From Seminavis robusta (lineage: Eukaryota; Bacillariophyta; Bacillariophyceae; Naviculales; Naviculaceae), in contig CAICTM010001128.1 of the NCBI GenBank assembly GCA_903772945.1, forward strand, positions 1-36,485: DNA of 36,485 nt. Direction: 5' to 3'. Under the pieces are notes generated by a model. That model had not been told where the DNA came from, ran no database searches, and saw nothing but the letters and a program-made list of their open reading frames with translations. A program made the translations under genes and the position numbers. The first letter of the stretch is position 1. Each line of letters opens with the position of its first letter. Of the stretch, positions 1 through 9,152 are shown in pieces.

Positions 1-295
1 GCTTGCTTTCTGCATTACATTTCTCTAGCTATTAAGATATGACTAATGCTCAATTCAGCTGAAATGCCAGAATGCTACAAAATTAGCTGTATACTCAACA
101 TGATAATTCTAGGCGCCACGACACCAGACAGACCCACACGGGGTTGATCAACAACAAGCCCCAACGACATCCAGCCAGCAAAGAAGCCTTGGTGCTACAT
201 TCCCAATTCCAGTGGGTGACGAAAGCAAGTTCGAGGTCATTCCCTACTAGACTCATCACAAAATTCAAAAGCCATCCAACAAAACGCCAATCAAA

Positions 296-1629
296 ATGAG
301 ATTTCATCCAGTTATCGTCGTGCCAACCCTGGCCGTTCTGTTCAGCACTGCCCATGGATTTGTGACCCCAGCAAGCAGAATATCTCACTGCTCTCCTGTT
401 GCTACCACCACGAGTTGGGCTCTCCAAGCGCTCGATGTGAAAGAACGCGAGGCTTCATTGGAAAAGCTCGCTGCTGTGGACGAACCTATTCCGGAGTTCA
501 CGGAACTGGTGAAGGAAGAAGAAAACGAAGAATTCAAAAAGGGATTTTCCATCATCGCCCTGATTACCTTTTTCAATGCGTCACTGTCACCCGTCTGGCA
601 TATGGTCTACGAAGGAAATGGTCCACCGCCGTTGTTCCTCAATGCTGTTGTCAGCGTTGTGGCATTTTTGGGTCTGGTGGCAGGTGGATCTCTGTTGGAC
701 AACTCGGTAGAATCCATGTCGGCTTTGAAAGATAATCAAGAAGAAAAGTGGAGTGCCAAGAGTTTTCGTGGTGGAATTGAATTGGGATTCTGGAAGGGAT
801 TGGGTACGTTCATGGCATAGCATACTAGCTACGGCTGCCAATGATGCTCTCGTGAGCACAACGAAAGAACATAATTTGTTGTATATGTCTGCTAACCTTT
901 CCCTTGCTCTTCGGCAATCATTGAACAGGTACCACTTGTCACATTTACGGAATGGCCCTCACCACTGCGAACCACGGTGCCTTTCTCTTGCAGCTAACCA
1001 CATTGATTGTACCTGTCCTGCAAGGACTTCGTGGCGCCGAGGAAATCCCTCGTCAAATCCAATACGCCGTGTTAATGGCATTGACTGGTATCTTCCTTTT
1101 TACGCAAGACCCCACCAAGGCGGGTGAAATTGTGGGAGATCCATCCATGATGCAAGTGGGTGATGCCTTGGTACTGGGTGCCGCATTCTTCTATTCACTG
1201 TACGACATTCAAACGTTTTACTGGGGTCGCGAGGTCCCTCGTACCGAACTAGTGACAATCAAGGTGGGGTTCCAAATGGTACTCTCTTGCATTCTCTGTG
1301 CCGTGGCTGCTCAGACCGAAGTCATGGATTACCTGGCATCCGGACCCGAATGGAATGTATTGGTACCGACAGTGTTGTGGAGCGGTCTCATTGTCAACGC
1401 CCTGGCTACCTTTTTGCAAGTGGGAGGCATGCAAGCTGTGGGTCCTACGCGTGCACAAACCATCTTTGCAAGTCAACCCCTGTGGGCATCCATTATGAAC
1501 TACTTCTTGTTGGGATCCGTCATGGGATTGCAAGGCTTTGTGGGTGGAGGTGCCTTTCTGGGAGCTCTCTTCTTGGCTGCCACTGCAGAAGCACCCTTGC
1601 CGGTCCCTGCCACAGAAAAAGAAGCCTAG
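296..1629 (+). CDS. Plastid-targeted EamA/DMT-family membrane transporter (2 exons)
   Basis: Exons are 296-803 and 929-1629, with a 125-nt GT-AG intron (804-928, donor GTACGT) that carries in-frame stops. The joined product is 402 aa. Residues 1-21 form a signal peptide ending AHG, followed by FVTP; this Phe at the predicted +1 site is the ASAFAP-type motif of diatom plastid preproteins, so a plastid membrane location is inferred. An acidic Glu/Lys-rich stretch (about 45-80) precedes roughly ten hydrophobic segments. The region around GPTRAQTIFASQPLWAS near the C-terminus is typical of the second EamA repeat of drug/metabolite transporters. The splice restores GLGTTCHIYGMALTTANHG, a continuous transmembrane helix. 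The substrate cannot be read from sequence: related plastid EamA proteins are mostly uncharacterised, and plastid phosphate translocators are a more distant alternative. Confidence in family and splice is high; in localisation it is moderate. Confidence 0.9.
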
Positions 1630-2152
1630 GATGGCGCCGGCATCAAAGCACTGCCAATCAATCCACCTTTTTGTATTACCATTCATTTTTGAAGATCGGA
1701 AGGGACCCTCGGCTACCCTTGCATCGATCTCGCTTTACACGACGACAATATGGGTGCTGCATGCATGTACTTCAACAAACAAACAAACAAACAAACAAGA
1801 AGCCACTACATTTGAGACATGAACAAAATTAATACGCTTACGGGTACATGCATGATGAAAAAGGCAGGAGGAAGAAGAAAGACATGAAATGAGTTCTCTC
1901 TGCCTTGCTCTGGCGGCTAGCTAGCACAACTGAAAACATAGAACCTGCACTTTTTGAAAATTATACGCAAACAGAGGGATTTCAATGGTTTCTGAACGCC
2001 TCTGGCACGGGACGACCTTGTCTCGCAATCCATCTTGAAGATTGAACTGAACTGCGCCACAACAGTGAGAAGAAACGAAGCTTGGCAGTTGCTTTGACGA
2101 CGCACACCATCTATAAAGATCGAAATTTACTGATTCTGTCGCCCAGCCATCG
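1630..2152. other. Intergenic region with (CAAA)n microsatellite
   Basis: This is the 3' flank shared by the convergent transporter gene and the first CRAL-TRIO relic. A CAAA tetranucleotide run sits at 1776-1798, and a CTAGCTAG palindrome at 1916-1924. I see no gene and no clear polyadenylation hexamer. Confidence 0.6.
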
Positions 2153-2789
2153 CTATCGGTTGAACCCTTCCTCATTCTTCTTTTTGACTTGCAATTGCTT
2201 CCCAACATTCCAGATCATCTTCAATAGCGCCTTTTCTTCCGTCCGAACCTTGTACAGAGCATCTAATCGGATACCTGTCAAGATCTCAGGGTGGCAACCC
2301 AAATGAAAGCGGCGCTGTAGATGCTTTGGCACAATCTTCTTCATTAAACTCCACCAAATGTTGACAACTGTTGGTGTGTTGTAAGAGATCACATGCTTTA
2401 GGTTCATGGGATACCCCTTGATGAGAAGCTGCATTATCATGTCTGTAACAATTGGATGCAAAAACCCATGGCCTACACCATCACACTCTGCTAGAACAGA
2501 CTTGCCTTCTCCCATGGCCTCAAAGCTAGGAAACAAGCAATTCCACATGTAGTAGTTTGCAGCCAGGAAGATCCGCTTCTGCCCATCTGTCTATTTGTTC
2601 ATATGGGTTTCGGCAAGCACATCTTGAGCAATTATGTAATTCTTGGCTGTCAGCTATTATAACTGCCTTGATACGTATAGTTTGTATGATTTCAGCAACT
2701 GAAAGCTGCATAGTTGGATCTACTGCTGGCATAGTGATGGTGCCATCATTATTGCAAGGCAGCATTTCCTGGTCTCTTCGTGCTGCCAT
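2153..2789 (-). pseudogene. CRAL-TRIO (Sec14-like) gene relic, copy 1, internally deleted
   Basis: Two reading frames on the minus strand match the intact copy at 4794-5838. From the ATG at 2789, the N-terminal part contains DPTMQLSVAEIIQTIRIKA, matching DPTMQLSVDEITRALRIKA of copy 3. From about 2590 to the TAG at 2153, the C-terminal CRAL-TRIO part contains IFLAANYYMWNCLFPSF, AECDGVG and YPMNLKHVISYNTPTVVNIW. About 100 codons of copy 3 between these blocks, plus its intron, are missing. At the join the frame is lost: a stop (TAG) lies just before the TDGQKRIF block, where copy 3 reads TDEHRRIF, with a 2-nt deletion there. I read this as an internally deleted, frameshifted pseudogene. A short functional transcript from the downstream ATG at 2548 cannot be excluded. 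Confidence 0.8.
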
Positions 2790-3854
2790 CTTATTGCATG
2801 TGTGGGGTTGGTTCGTTTGGAGGATTTTGTGTTGGATTGGCTCTATTTTTGTTGATTAGGCCCTGAAACCCCCCATTCCGGAGATCCAATCCAGCAAAGC
2901 GATTGAATCGAATCATTCTCGAACTTTACGGCATCTACAGTGATGCTCCGCAGTGCTCTGTACACAGTGTACGATTTTCGGACTGCCGCAATGTTCTTTC
3001 TGCCTTCTTCATGAGTCGCTTCAATCGCACGGTATGAGCTTCTTGAGTCGCATCATCCGTACGGTATATGAGCTTACGCCAGGCGCAACTCCAGTCGCAC
3101 AGAGGAGGGATTCTTGGAACGAACTTTTACGGAAGTGCATGTACTGTATGTAGTCTCTGTACTAGCTAGCTAGAGGCAGGGAGAAGGCGACTCTCGACAG
3201 TCGTCGGTGCATCGCAGTCCTGGCTGCTTAAGCCAGCAACTCTGTCAACAATCAAACCAGCAGAGCACCAACTAGCTAGCAGTTCCTAGTAGAACCGTCC
3301 GACTCTGGGTCAAACGTCAACCAACCAGCTTGCTGGCTACATGCCCAGCTAGTAGTACCGGTAGGATCTGGACATGCAGGAGAAGACCTTTGGGGCCTTC
3401 CACTGTAGCCTCTGCAATAGAGAATGACTAGAAATCCTAAAAGCCCTCAAGAGATTTCCGAACTTCTAATCAATTCATGCAAACAAGGAAAATACTTGGT
3501 GCCTGGCTGCAGGGCACAGGACCAAGTTTCATAAGTAAAAGTACATTGGAAAAGATAGCCCAGCACTAATTAGCCAGATAGACAAAAGAGTAGAGTTACC
3601 ACAGATCCAACCAATGGCTTCAAGATCAGCCAGAGTAGTAAATTTACTTAATTAATCAGTCACTCTTTGCTGAATCGTATGACACGCAGGAGATTGGGAA
3701 CAATCCACGCACCAGCTATAGATATTGTAGAAACGTGATGGGTGTGCTAACTACTACGAAGTAGTCTTTCTATTGTTCGTGGCCACAGTGGCACAAAAGG
3801 CGCAAGGCCAAAGCTCGAGTTGCTTCCTCTGCTGTGCCCCTATCATTAAGCTCC
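2790..3854. other. Gene-free spacer between CRAL-TRIO relics
   Basis: No ORF here has family resemblance or a credible start. The stretch holds a 32-bp degenerate tandem repeat (3012-3076), a CTAG palindrome run (3162-3173) and a TACCGGTA-type palindrome near 3356. The rest appears unstructured. Confidence 0.5.
3012..3076. repeat. Two-unit degenerate tandem repeat (about 32 bp)
   Basis: Units 3012-3043 and 3044-3076 both start TGAGTCGC and both contain CGGTAT followed by ATGAGCTT, with substitutions between them. This is a small local duplication in non-coding DNA. Confidence 0.7.
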
Positions 3855-4436
3855 TCCCAGGCCACTCCAACACCTCTTTCGAAGTTGCAAACGTTTTCCT
3901 GCATTCTCAATCAGCTTCTCTCTTCTTTAGTCAAATTCTTTGTCAGATCATCCATTCTACTCCCTTTCAAGCCAGGAATTTGGGACACACTGAGTAGTGG
4001 TTTGTCGGTGTCTTGGCATGAACCATAATCTTCACCAGGTGTCAATGGCTGATGGTGCATTGAAAAAGAACGCATCTCTTTGATTCTTAGGATAGCAATG
4101 AAACAGATGACAGAAAGAAGTACCTGTGAGTTGAGGATCCAAGAATCCCGGACCTGCTCCTTCACACTCCAGCCAACATGTGAACCCTTGACCAATTGCT
4201 TGAAAGTTTGGAAACAAGCAATTCCACCAGTAGTAGTGTGCAACAAGGAAGACCCACCAATGCTCATCTGTCTTGTGCCAAAGGTTTAAATGTAGCAAGA
4301 TCCAGTACTTCAAGATAGTTTTTGGAAGTATACTGGTAATCAAGAGCAAGCCACATTCCAGGATGCAGCAGCAAAAATCTACGGGCAAACTCTATGTAGC
4401 ACTGTCACGGTCTTTGTTGGGAACCACGATGCAACA
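3855..4436 (-). pseudogene. CRAL-TRIO (Sec14-like) gene relic, copy 2, frameshifted
   Basis: Minus-strand blocks in alternating frames match the intact copy 3. In order they are: LLHPGMWLALDYQYTSKNY (copy 3 LQHPGMWLDVSYMAATKNY); KTDEHWWVFLVAHYYWWNCL (copy 3 KTDEHRRIFLLGNYYMWNCL); FPNFQAIGQG and LECEGAG; YPKNQRDAFFFNAPSAIDTW, then an in-frame stop; FMPRH; LTKEE; and ERGVGVA near 3860. The first exon and the codons before the LLHPGMW block are absent. At least two frameshifts and one nonsense codon break it. It lies between copies 1 and 3 on the same strand, so the locus looks like a tandem array with two decayed members. The outer limits are approximate. Confidence 0.8.
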
Positions 4437-4793
4437 GCTATGCACTGATCTTCATACTGGTCCGTACTCGTACACTCGTACTCGTTGACAGCCCTTTCGC
4501 GAAAGGATCGAGTGCGTTGCCAGTGGGAAGTTCGAGCCAGCAAACTAGCAACTATGCATAGCAAGCCCAGCTTGCTAGCTGGCCAAACATCGCAGAATTC
4601 AAACACTACGAAGATGCGTCCCGCAGCTCAGCCTTCTCGAGGGAGGCTCTAGCTAGCTAGCCTAGGAACAAAAAGAAATGCACGTAAAAGAAAATTGCAA
4701 AATAGTTGGATGCGCTATTCGGCTTGAAATGAAACCGCCCAGAAAGGACCAGGAGACGGCTATGGCACCGTCGAACGACGTGCAAGGAGCAAG
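4437..4793. other. Spacer with perfect 14-bp palindrome
   Basis: This spacer of about 360 nt separates relic copy 2 from the stop of the intact copy. It contains a perfect palindrome CCTTTCGCGAAAGG at 4493-4506 and a CTAGCTAGCTAG run at 4649-4660. No gene is seen. Confidence 0.5.
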
Positions 4794-5838
4794 TCAAGGC
4801 ATGCTGAGGTGTGGATGATTCAATCCAAGAATCTGAGCCACTCCTACCCCTTCAAGGCTGAATTTTTCTTCATTCTGCCTTCTGAGTTGCAATTGATTCC
4901 CTATAGTCTGGATCAGCTTGACTCTTGCCTCTTCTTTAGTCGGAGTCTTGTACAGAGCATCTAATCGGATCCCTGACAAGGCCTCGGGGTTGCAGTCCAG
5001 ATGAATGCAGCGTTCTTTGTGCTTGGGCATGAACTTCTTGCATAAACTCCAAAAGATGTTTATGACTGTTGGTGAGTTGTAAAAGAACATCTCCTTGATA
5101 TTCTTTGGGTATCCTTGCCAAAGATGATGCATTATTATCTCTGTCGCAATCGGATCCAACAATTCTGAGCCTACACCATCACACTCTGACAAATAGGTCC
5201 ACCCTTCTCGAATAGCCTGAAAATCTGGAAGCAAGCAATTCCACATGTAGTAATTCCCAAGTAAGAATATGCGGCGATGCTCATCAGTCTTGATCTGCTC
5301 AGAAGGGCGAAACGCTGCCAAGTCTTGGATTTTACAGTAGTTCTTGGTAGCAGCCATGTAGCTGACATCCAGCCACATTCCAGGGTGCTGCAGGGTGTAC
5401 TGATGTGCAAGTTGCACACCCTGTTCAACGGTGTCTAGAATCTGATACTCGCTGCGGGCACACTGCAATAGATAAATCCTATGGCATATCTCTTCTAGGC
5501 TGTCTTCGGCATGGGCCGCCAGAGCGTACTGAAAACATATATGGAGCAACAGAGAAAGATGAGAAGAAATCCATAACGACGAGGAGATTTCAGCAGCAAA
5601 AGTGGTGAACCCTCTCTGGTCAGAGGACAGTCCAAACAATCCAACCACTACTCACCTGCACACAGACAAAGTCCGACTCTTCTTTGAGACGGCTGTCACA
5701 TAGTATTGATGCCTTGATCCGTAGAGCTCTCGTGATCTCATCGACCGACAGCTGCATGGTCGGATCAAGTGACGGTCTTGGGTTGGCGCCATTGCTATAG
5801 GAAGAAAGCATGGCTTGTTGCTCTCTGATAGTAGACAT
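4794..5838 (-). CDS. CRAL-TRIO (Sec14-like) lipid-binding protein, intact copy 3 (2 exons)
   Basis: Exon 1 is 5838-5656 (61 codons) and exon 2 is 5528-4794. The intron is 127 nt, phase 0, with donor GTGAGT and acceptor TTTTCAG. The product is 305 aa with no signal peptide. The C-terminal half has the CRAL-TRIO pattern: a strand-rich WTYLSECDGVG segment, then YPKNIKEMFFYNSPTVINIF, then WSLCKKFMPKHKERCIHL. This corresponds to the conserved 'YP.r.k.i...N.P..f..iw.l.kpfL....r.ki' stretch of Sec14-like domains. These domains bind a hydrophobic ligand (phosphoinositides, tocopherol, retinoid) and move it between membranes; the ligand here is unknown. The N-terminal DPTMQLSVDEITRALRIKA stretch is shared with relic copy 1 and looks family-specific. 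The start is the first ATG and matches copy 1. The domain call comes from pattern recognition and is fairly firm. Confidence 0.82.
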
Positions 5839-5960
5839 CTCACAAGAAGAAGGATTATTAAGAGCGGGTACTGAAGACTCCGAGAGGTTCGATGTGGATG
5901 TGGGTGTGGGCGGAACAGAGAAGCTTCAAAGTGAAGCCCTTTTTGGTTCCAAAGTAGTTA

Positions 5961-6110
5961 TTTGAAGTTATGCGGAAGCTACCTTTTGACCTTTTGGTTT
6001 CGTTTTTCGAGCTGTAGAGTGAGGTACCGTAGCCACAAGAGGTTCGAATATGGTTGTTTCCAAGTTATAGGCGGAAGCTGGCTAGCTGGCTAGATCTAGA
6101 CTACCTTTTG
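5961..6110. repeat. Degenerate direct repeat; second copy carries a 23-nt palindromic insertion
   Basis: Copy A (5964-5988) reads AAGTTAT, then GCGGAAGCT, directly followed by ACCTTTTG. Copy B (6062-6110) reads AAGTTAT, then GCGGAAGCT, then 23 extra bases (6080-6102) built from GCTAGC, CTAG and AGATCT elements, then ACCTTTTG. The insertion splits otherwise matching sequence. Confidence 0.65.
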
Positions 6111-6722
6111 GTGACGCTTTTTGAGGTGGGGCCCTGTCTGTATCGTATTGTGCTCGGTGGTTTTCGAGCGCCAAGGCAGAAATTGAGTTGGCGGCGCACA
6201 GTCACACCCTTATTACTGCTGCTGCTTTAGCGGTGGGCGCCTTCTGATGATTCTGCACTGAGCGCAAGGAAAATTAGTGCTGCTTCTCCAGTCCAGTACA
6301 TGAATGCACGAAGGCTCTACGCAGTACCGGTTTTTGATGGTCAATCAGACAGGGCTTCTGCAGAATTCCTATCAAAAATCATTTCTCCTTCAATGATAAG
6401 ATAACATTTACTTGCTGATGAGAATGAGCCACATGTAGTAGTTTACTGGTACCAGTATCAGGTACTTTATCAAAGCAGAGCAGCTCAACGCAGCGTAGCG
6501 TCCGCTTTGGCATATCTGGCTTTAATCAATTATTTCAGCAGGAACAATTTCATGTCCATACCAAACATATCACTGCAAGCAAGTAATCAGAAGGAGTATT
6601 ATTTGTCAGCAAAATGGCACCATGGAGGGGAGGTGGCAAGAAGTTAACGGGCTCTAGTCAATGAGAGATAATGTTTTGATCATGATTCCTTCTCCAGCAT
6701 CGGCTTGCTATGCTTCAGCGTT

Positions 6723-6726
6723 NNNN
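6723..6726. other. Assembly ambiguity (4 N)
   Basis: Four undetermined bases lie in gene-free DNA. They may mark a scaffold join or an unresolved repeat, so distances across this point are not certain. Confidence 0.95.
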
Positions 6727-7241
6727 AAACACCAAAGTATGCCCTATTGTGTTCACTTCACCTTGACCACGCACGAACAGGCCCTATGACATACTGTAAC
6801 CCTTCCCAAAGATTCTTTACTAAAAGACTGTACGGACAGCCAGGGCCCACGGACAAATATGACAAGCGGACAGACGAGGCCGATCCTTACGCTACGGACG
6901 CCGCACGGACATCTTGATTCGAATCGATTCGACTAATCATTCGAATAATTAAATTCGATCATTCACCCTTCTCTGACGTTGGTGGCATCGCAGAAAAAAA
7001 TGAGTGGCAGACATCTGCATCCTTCTTCTTCGTCTTTTTGTTCTTGACCATGGCAACAGTTTTGCCTTGATATCTTTGTTGAGCTTGTCCAATCTCTTTT
7101 TCACGGTGATAGATTTGATTCAGATCAGATCAGATTGACTAACTCTACTAGTAGCTAGAAGCTTGCTATAGTAGAGCCCAGATCTGATCCATTTGCTGTC
7201 TTCTCCCGTATCCAAGCCATACATCACAAAGTTGGAGCAAG

Positions 7242-8291
7242 ATGTTGAGTCCAAGGTTCCCCGTGGCAGCACTCTGTGTGCTGCTGTCCATGACAACATG
7301 GATGAGTAGTCGAGTCGAAGGATTCTCTGCCATGCCATCTACTATGCATAGTAGATCCATGAAATCGGGAACCCGATTGTGGGTTAAGCGAGAGCCAATT
7401 CGAATGCCGAGTCAAACACCCATGGTTCCCTACAAGGTGAGTTTAGTTGGCAGTTTAGTTGACAAGTTGACGGTTGACAGTGGAGCCAGCAGTTGGATTG
7501 AGTCCAGATCTCACACGAGTACATATTGTTTTTATACACAACAGGCCCCCGGCAGTGACTATACTCAATTTGTCGATATCAACTCGGCCATGTACCGCGA
7601 TCGCACCCTCATGATTAGCAAATTCATTGACGAAAACTACGCCAATGAAATCATTGGCATTATTCTGTTTATGCGTCGCGAAAATCCACGCGCTCCCATT
7701 TCCATTTACCTCAATTGTCCCGGCGCCCTCTTGCGTCCCGCATTGGCCGTGTACGATTTGCTCTTGCAGACGCGCGAGAATTGCGAAATTGATACCGTCA
7801 ATTTGGGATTGTGTTCGGGCATGGCGTCGCTCTTGTGTAGCGCCGGTACCAAAGGACAACGTCGGGCCATGCCCAATAGTCGATTCTTGTTGCAGCGCAT
7901 TGGATTGGAAGGAACCTTTCGTGGACAGGCCACCGATATTGCCTTGGAAGTCAAGAATGTCAAGAAATGGAACGAACGAATGGAAAACGAATTGAGTCTG
8001 TTGACGGGACAACCCGTCGACAAGATTCAGCAGGATTTAAAGCGGGATTTTTATTTGAGTAGTGATGAAGCCGTCCAGTATGGATTGATTGATGAAGTCA
8101 TGTTGCCCGCACAACGAAAGCGAGCGGCACGAGGACAAGCTGCCGATTTGGGGGCATTCGAAGGTGAAGAGGAACAACGTTACCAGAATCAACCTGAAGC
8201 CCAACAGGGTGGATGGGGCAGTCAGCAACAAACACAACGACCCCCGAACAAAAAAGACGACGATGATGGTCCGGAAATTCTCAAGGGATAA
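7242..8291 (+). CDS. Plastid ClpR: catalytically inactive ClpP-like subunit (2 exons)
   Basis: The proposed exons are 7242-7436 and 7545-8291, giving 313 aa. The 108-nt intron (7437-7544, donor GTGAGT, acceptor CAACAG) is a multiple of three without a stop, so an unspliced 349-aa product is also readable. Splicing gives VPYKAPGSDYTQFVDIN, which fits the ClpP family start 'vPyr.pg....wvdi'. An N-terminal signal peptide ends VEG, followed by FSAMP, an ASAFAP-type plastid signal. The core contains FIDENYANEIIGIILFM, IYLNCPG and LTGQPVDKIQQDLKRDFYL. The catalytic Ser position (GQAASM in ClpP) reads GLCSGM, so Ser is Gly157; the catalytic His position reads PNSRFLLQ, so His is Gln182. Loss of both defines a ClpR-type structural subunit of the plastid Clp ring. 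A Gln/Asp-rich tail (about 260-313) is extra. Confidence 0.9.
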   Translation: MLSPRFPVAALCVLLSMTTWMSSRVEGFSAMPSTMHSRSMKSGTRLWVKREPIRMPSQTPMVPYKVSLVGSLVDKLTVDSGASSWIESRSHTSTYCFYTQQAPGSDYTQFVDINSAMYRDRTLMISKFIDENYANEIIGIILFMRRENPRAPISIYLNCPGALLRPALAVYDLLLQTRENCEIDTVNLGLCSGMASLLCSAGTKGQRRAMPNSRFLLQRIGLEGTFRGQATDIALEVKNVKKWNERMENELSLLTGQPVDKIQQDLKRDFYLSSDEAVQYGLIDEVMLPAQRKRAARGQAADLGAFEGEEEQRYQNQPEAQQGGWGSQQQTQRPPNKKDDDDGPEILKG

Positions 8292-9152
8292 ATTCAATAC
8301 TAGCTAGCTAGCAAGGCAGAGTAAGAGACTTTCAACTTTGTTCAACTTTTTGATTCGATTGATGCACCGAGACCATGCAGCCAGTGGCGATTTTTAAAAA
8401 CAGAGCAATCGTCCTTCAATCATGCAATCTGTAGGCTGCCGCCGGTGTACTGTATCTTTCCGTCAGAATAGATGCAGTAGACGTATGTACATGTATCCGG
8501 AGACAAAAGGGTTTCTCCTGCTCGGAAAACGCTTGCTAAGGTACCAGTACCGTTACCGGTACATACTAGCTAGCTGGTTGCACAAGGATTGATTTCATTC
8601 CATACGGACACAAAATCATCTTGGTCTTTCGTCGTCCAAGGCAACTCGAGGTGCTTGAATCGATTCGAATCGAATCCGGGTTTTCCTGCTTGCCCCGAGA
8701 GAGGGTACTACGGTAATCAACTTCCACCCGTACTAGTACGGCATGGCACCGGCACACGTCCCTGCCTAGCTAGACGGAACCAGGGAGCGCAAACCACGTA
8801 CACGTATGACTTCGTCCCCGAACTAAGTGAGGATCTGGCGCTGTTGTTGGATAGCCCTTGTATACTGGTACTGTAGTCAGTCCACGTAAAAAGAAACGCA
8901 TGGTACTGTTTGATTGCACATCCCAGTGAACATGATGTCTCTATTATACAACGTTTGTTATGATGATTGTAATACCGTATTGGCTGGCGGAACACACTTG
9001 TTTCCTTTCCTTTGGTTGGTTGCTTTCTCGTTTGCTTGATATTTGCATTTTCGTTTGCTGGCTGGTTTTGGCTTTTTCAGTTACTTCACAAAGGGACAGA
9101 GCCACACACCTCGATCTTTGGATCTCATTGATCCATTACATGTAATTATTCT
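8292..9152. other. Convergent intergenic region rich in CTAG and TACCGGTAC palindromes
   Basis: This is the shared 3' region of the ClpR gene (+) and the GTP cyclohydrolase gene (-). It contains CTAGCTAGCTAGC at 8300-8312, a GGTACCAGTACCGTTACCGGTAC-like cluster at about 8539-8562, CTAGCTAGCT at 8566-8575, and an ATCGATTCGAATCG motif at about 8657-8671. No gene is seen. Confidence 0.5.

Larger units (their letters stand above)
5839..7241. other. Gene-free divergent spacer between CRAL-TRIO and ClpR genes
   Basis: This 1.4-kb stretch lies between divergently transcribed genes, so it should hold both promoters. It contains the repeat pair with a palindromic insertion (5961-6110), a 4-base N gap (6723-6726) and a cluster of ATTCGAAT/GATTCGA motifs at about 6914-6960. 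I found no supportable ORF. Confidence 0.5.

Noticed and set aside
6035..6060. GGTTCGAAT word resembling a tRNA T-loop B box
   Set aside because: No matching A box, acceptor stem or cloverleaf could be built around it.
6705..6917. Plus-strand frame spanning the N gap
   Set aside because: It crosses four undetermined bases, has no ATG-supported start and shows no protein-like pattern.
6985..7110. Minus-strand Lys-rich short frame (VKNKKTKKKDAD)
   Set aside because: About 30 codons after the only ATG, with no homology I recognise and inside the likely ClpR promoter region.
7455..8297. Long minus-strand frames opposite the ClpR gene
   Set aside because: Shadow frames of a well-supported conserved gene.
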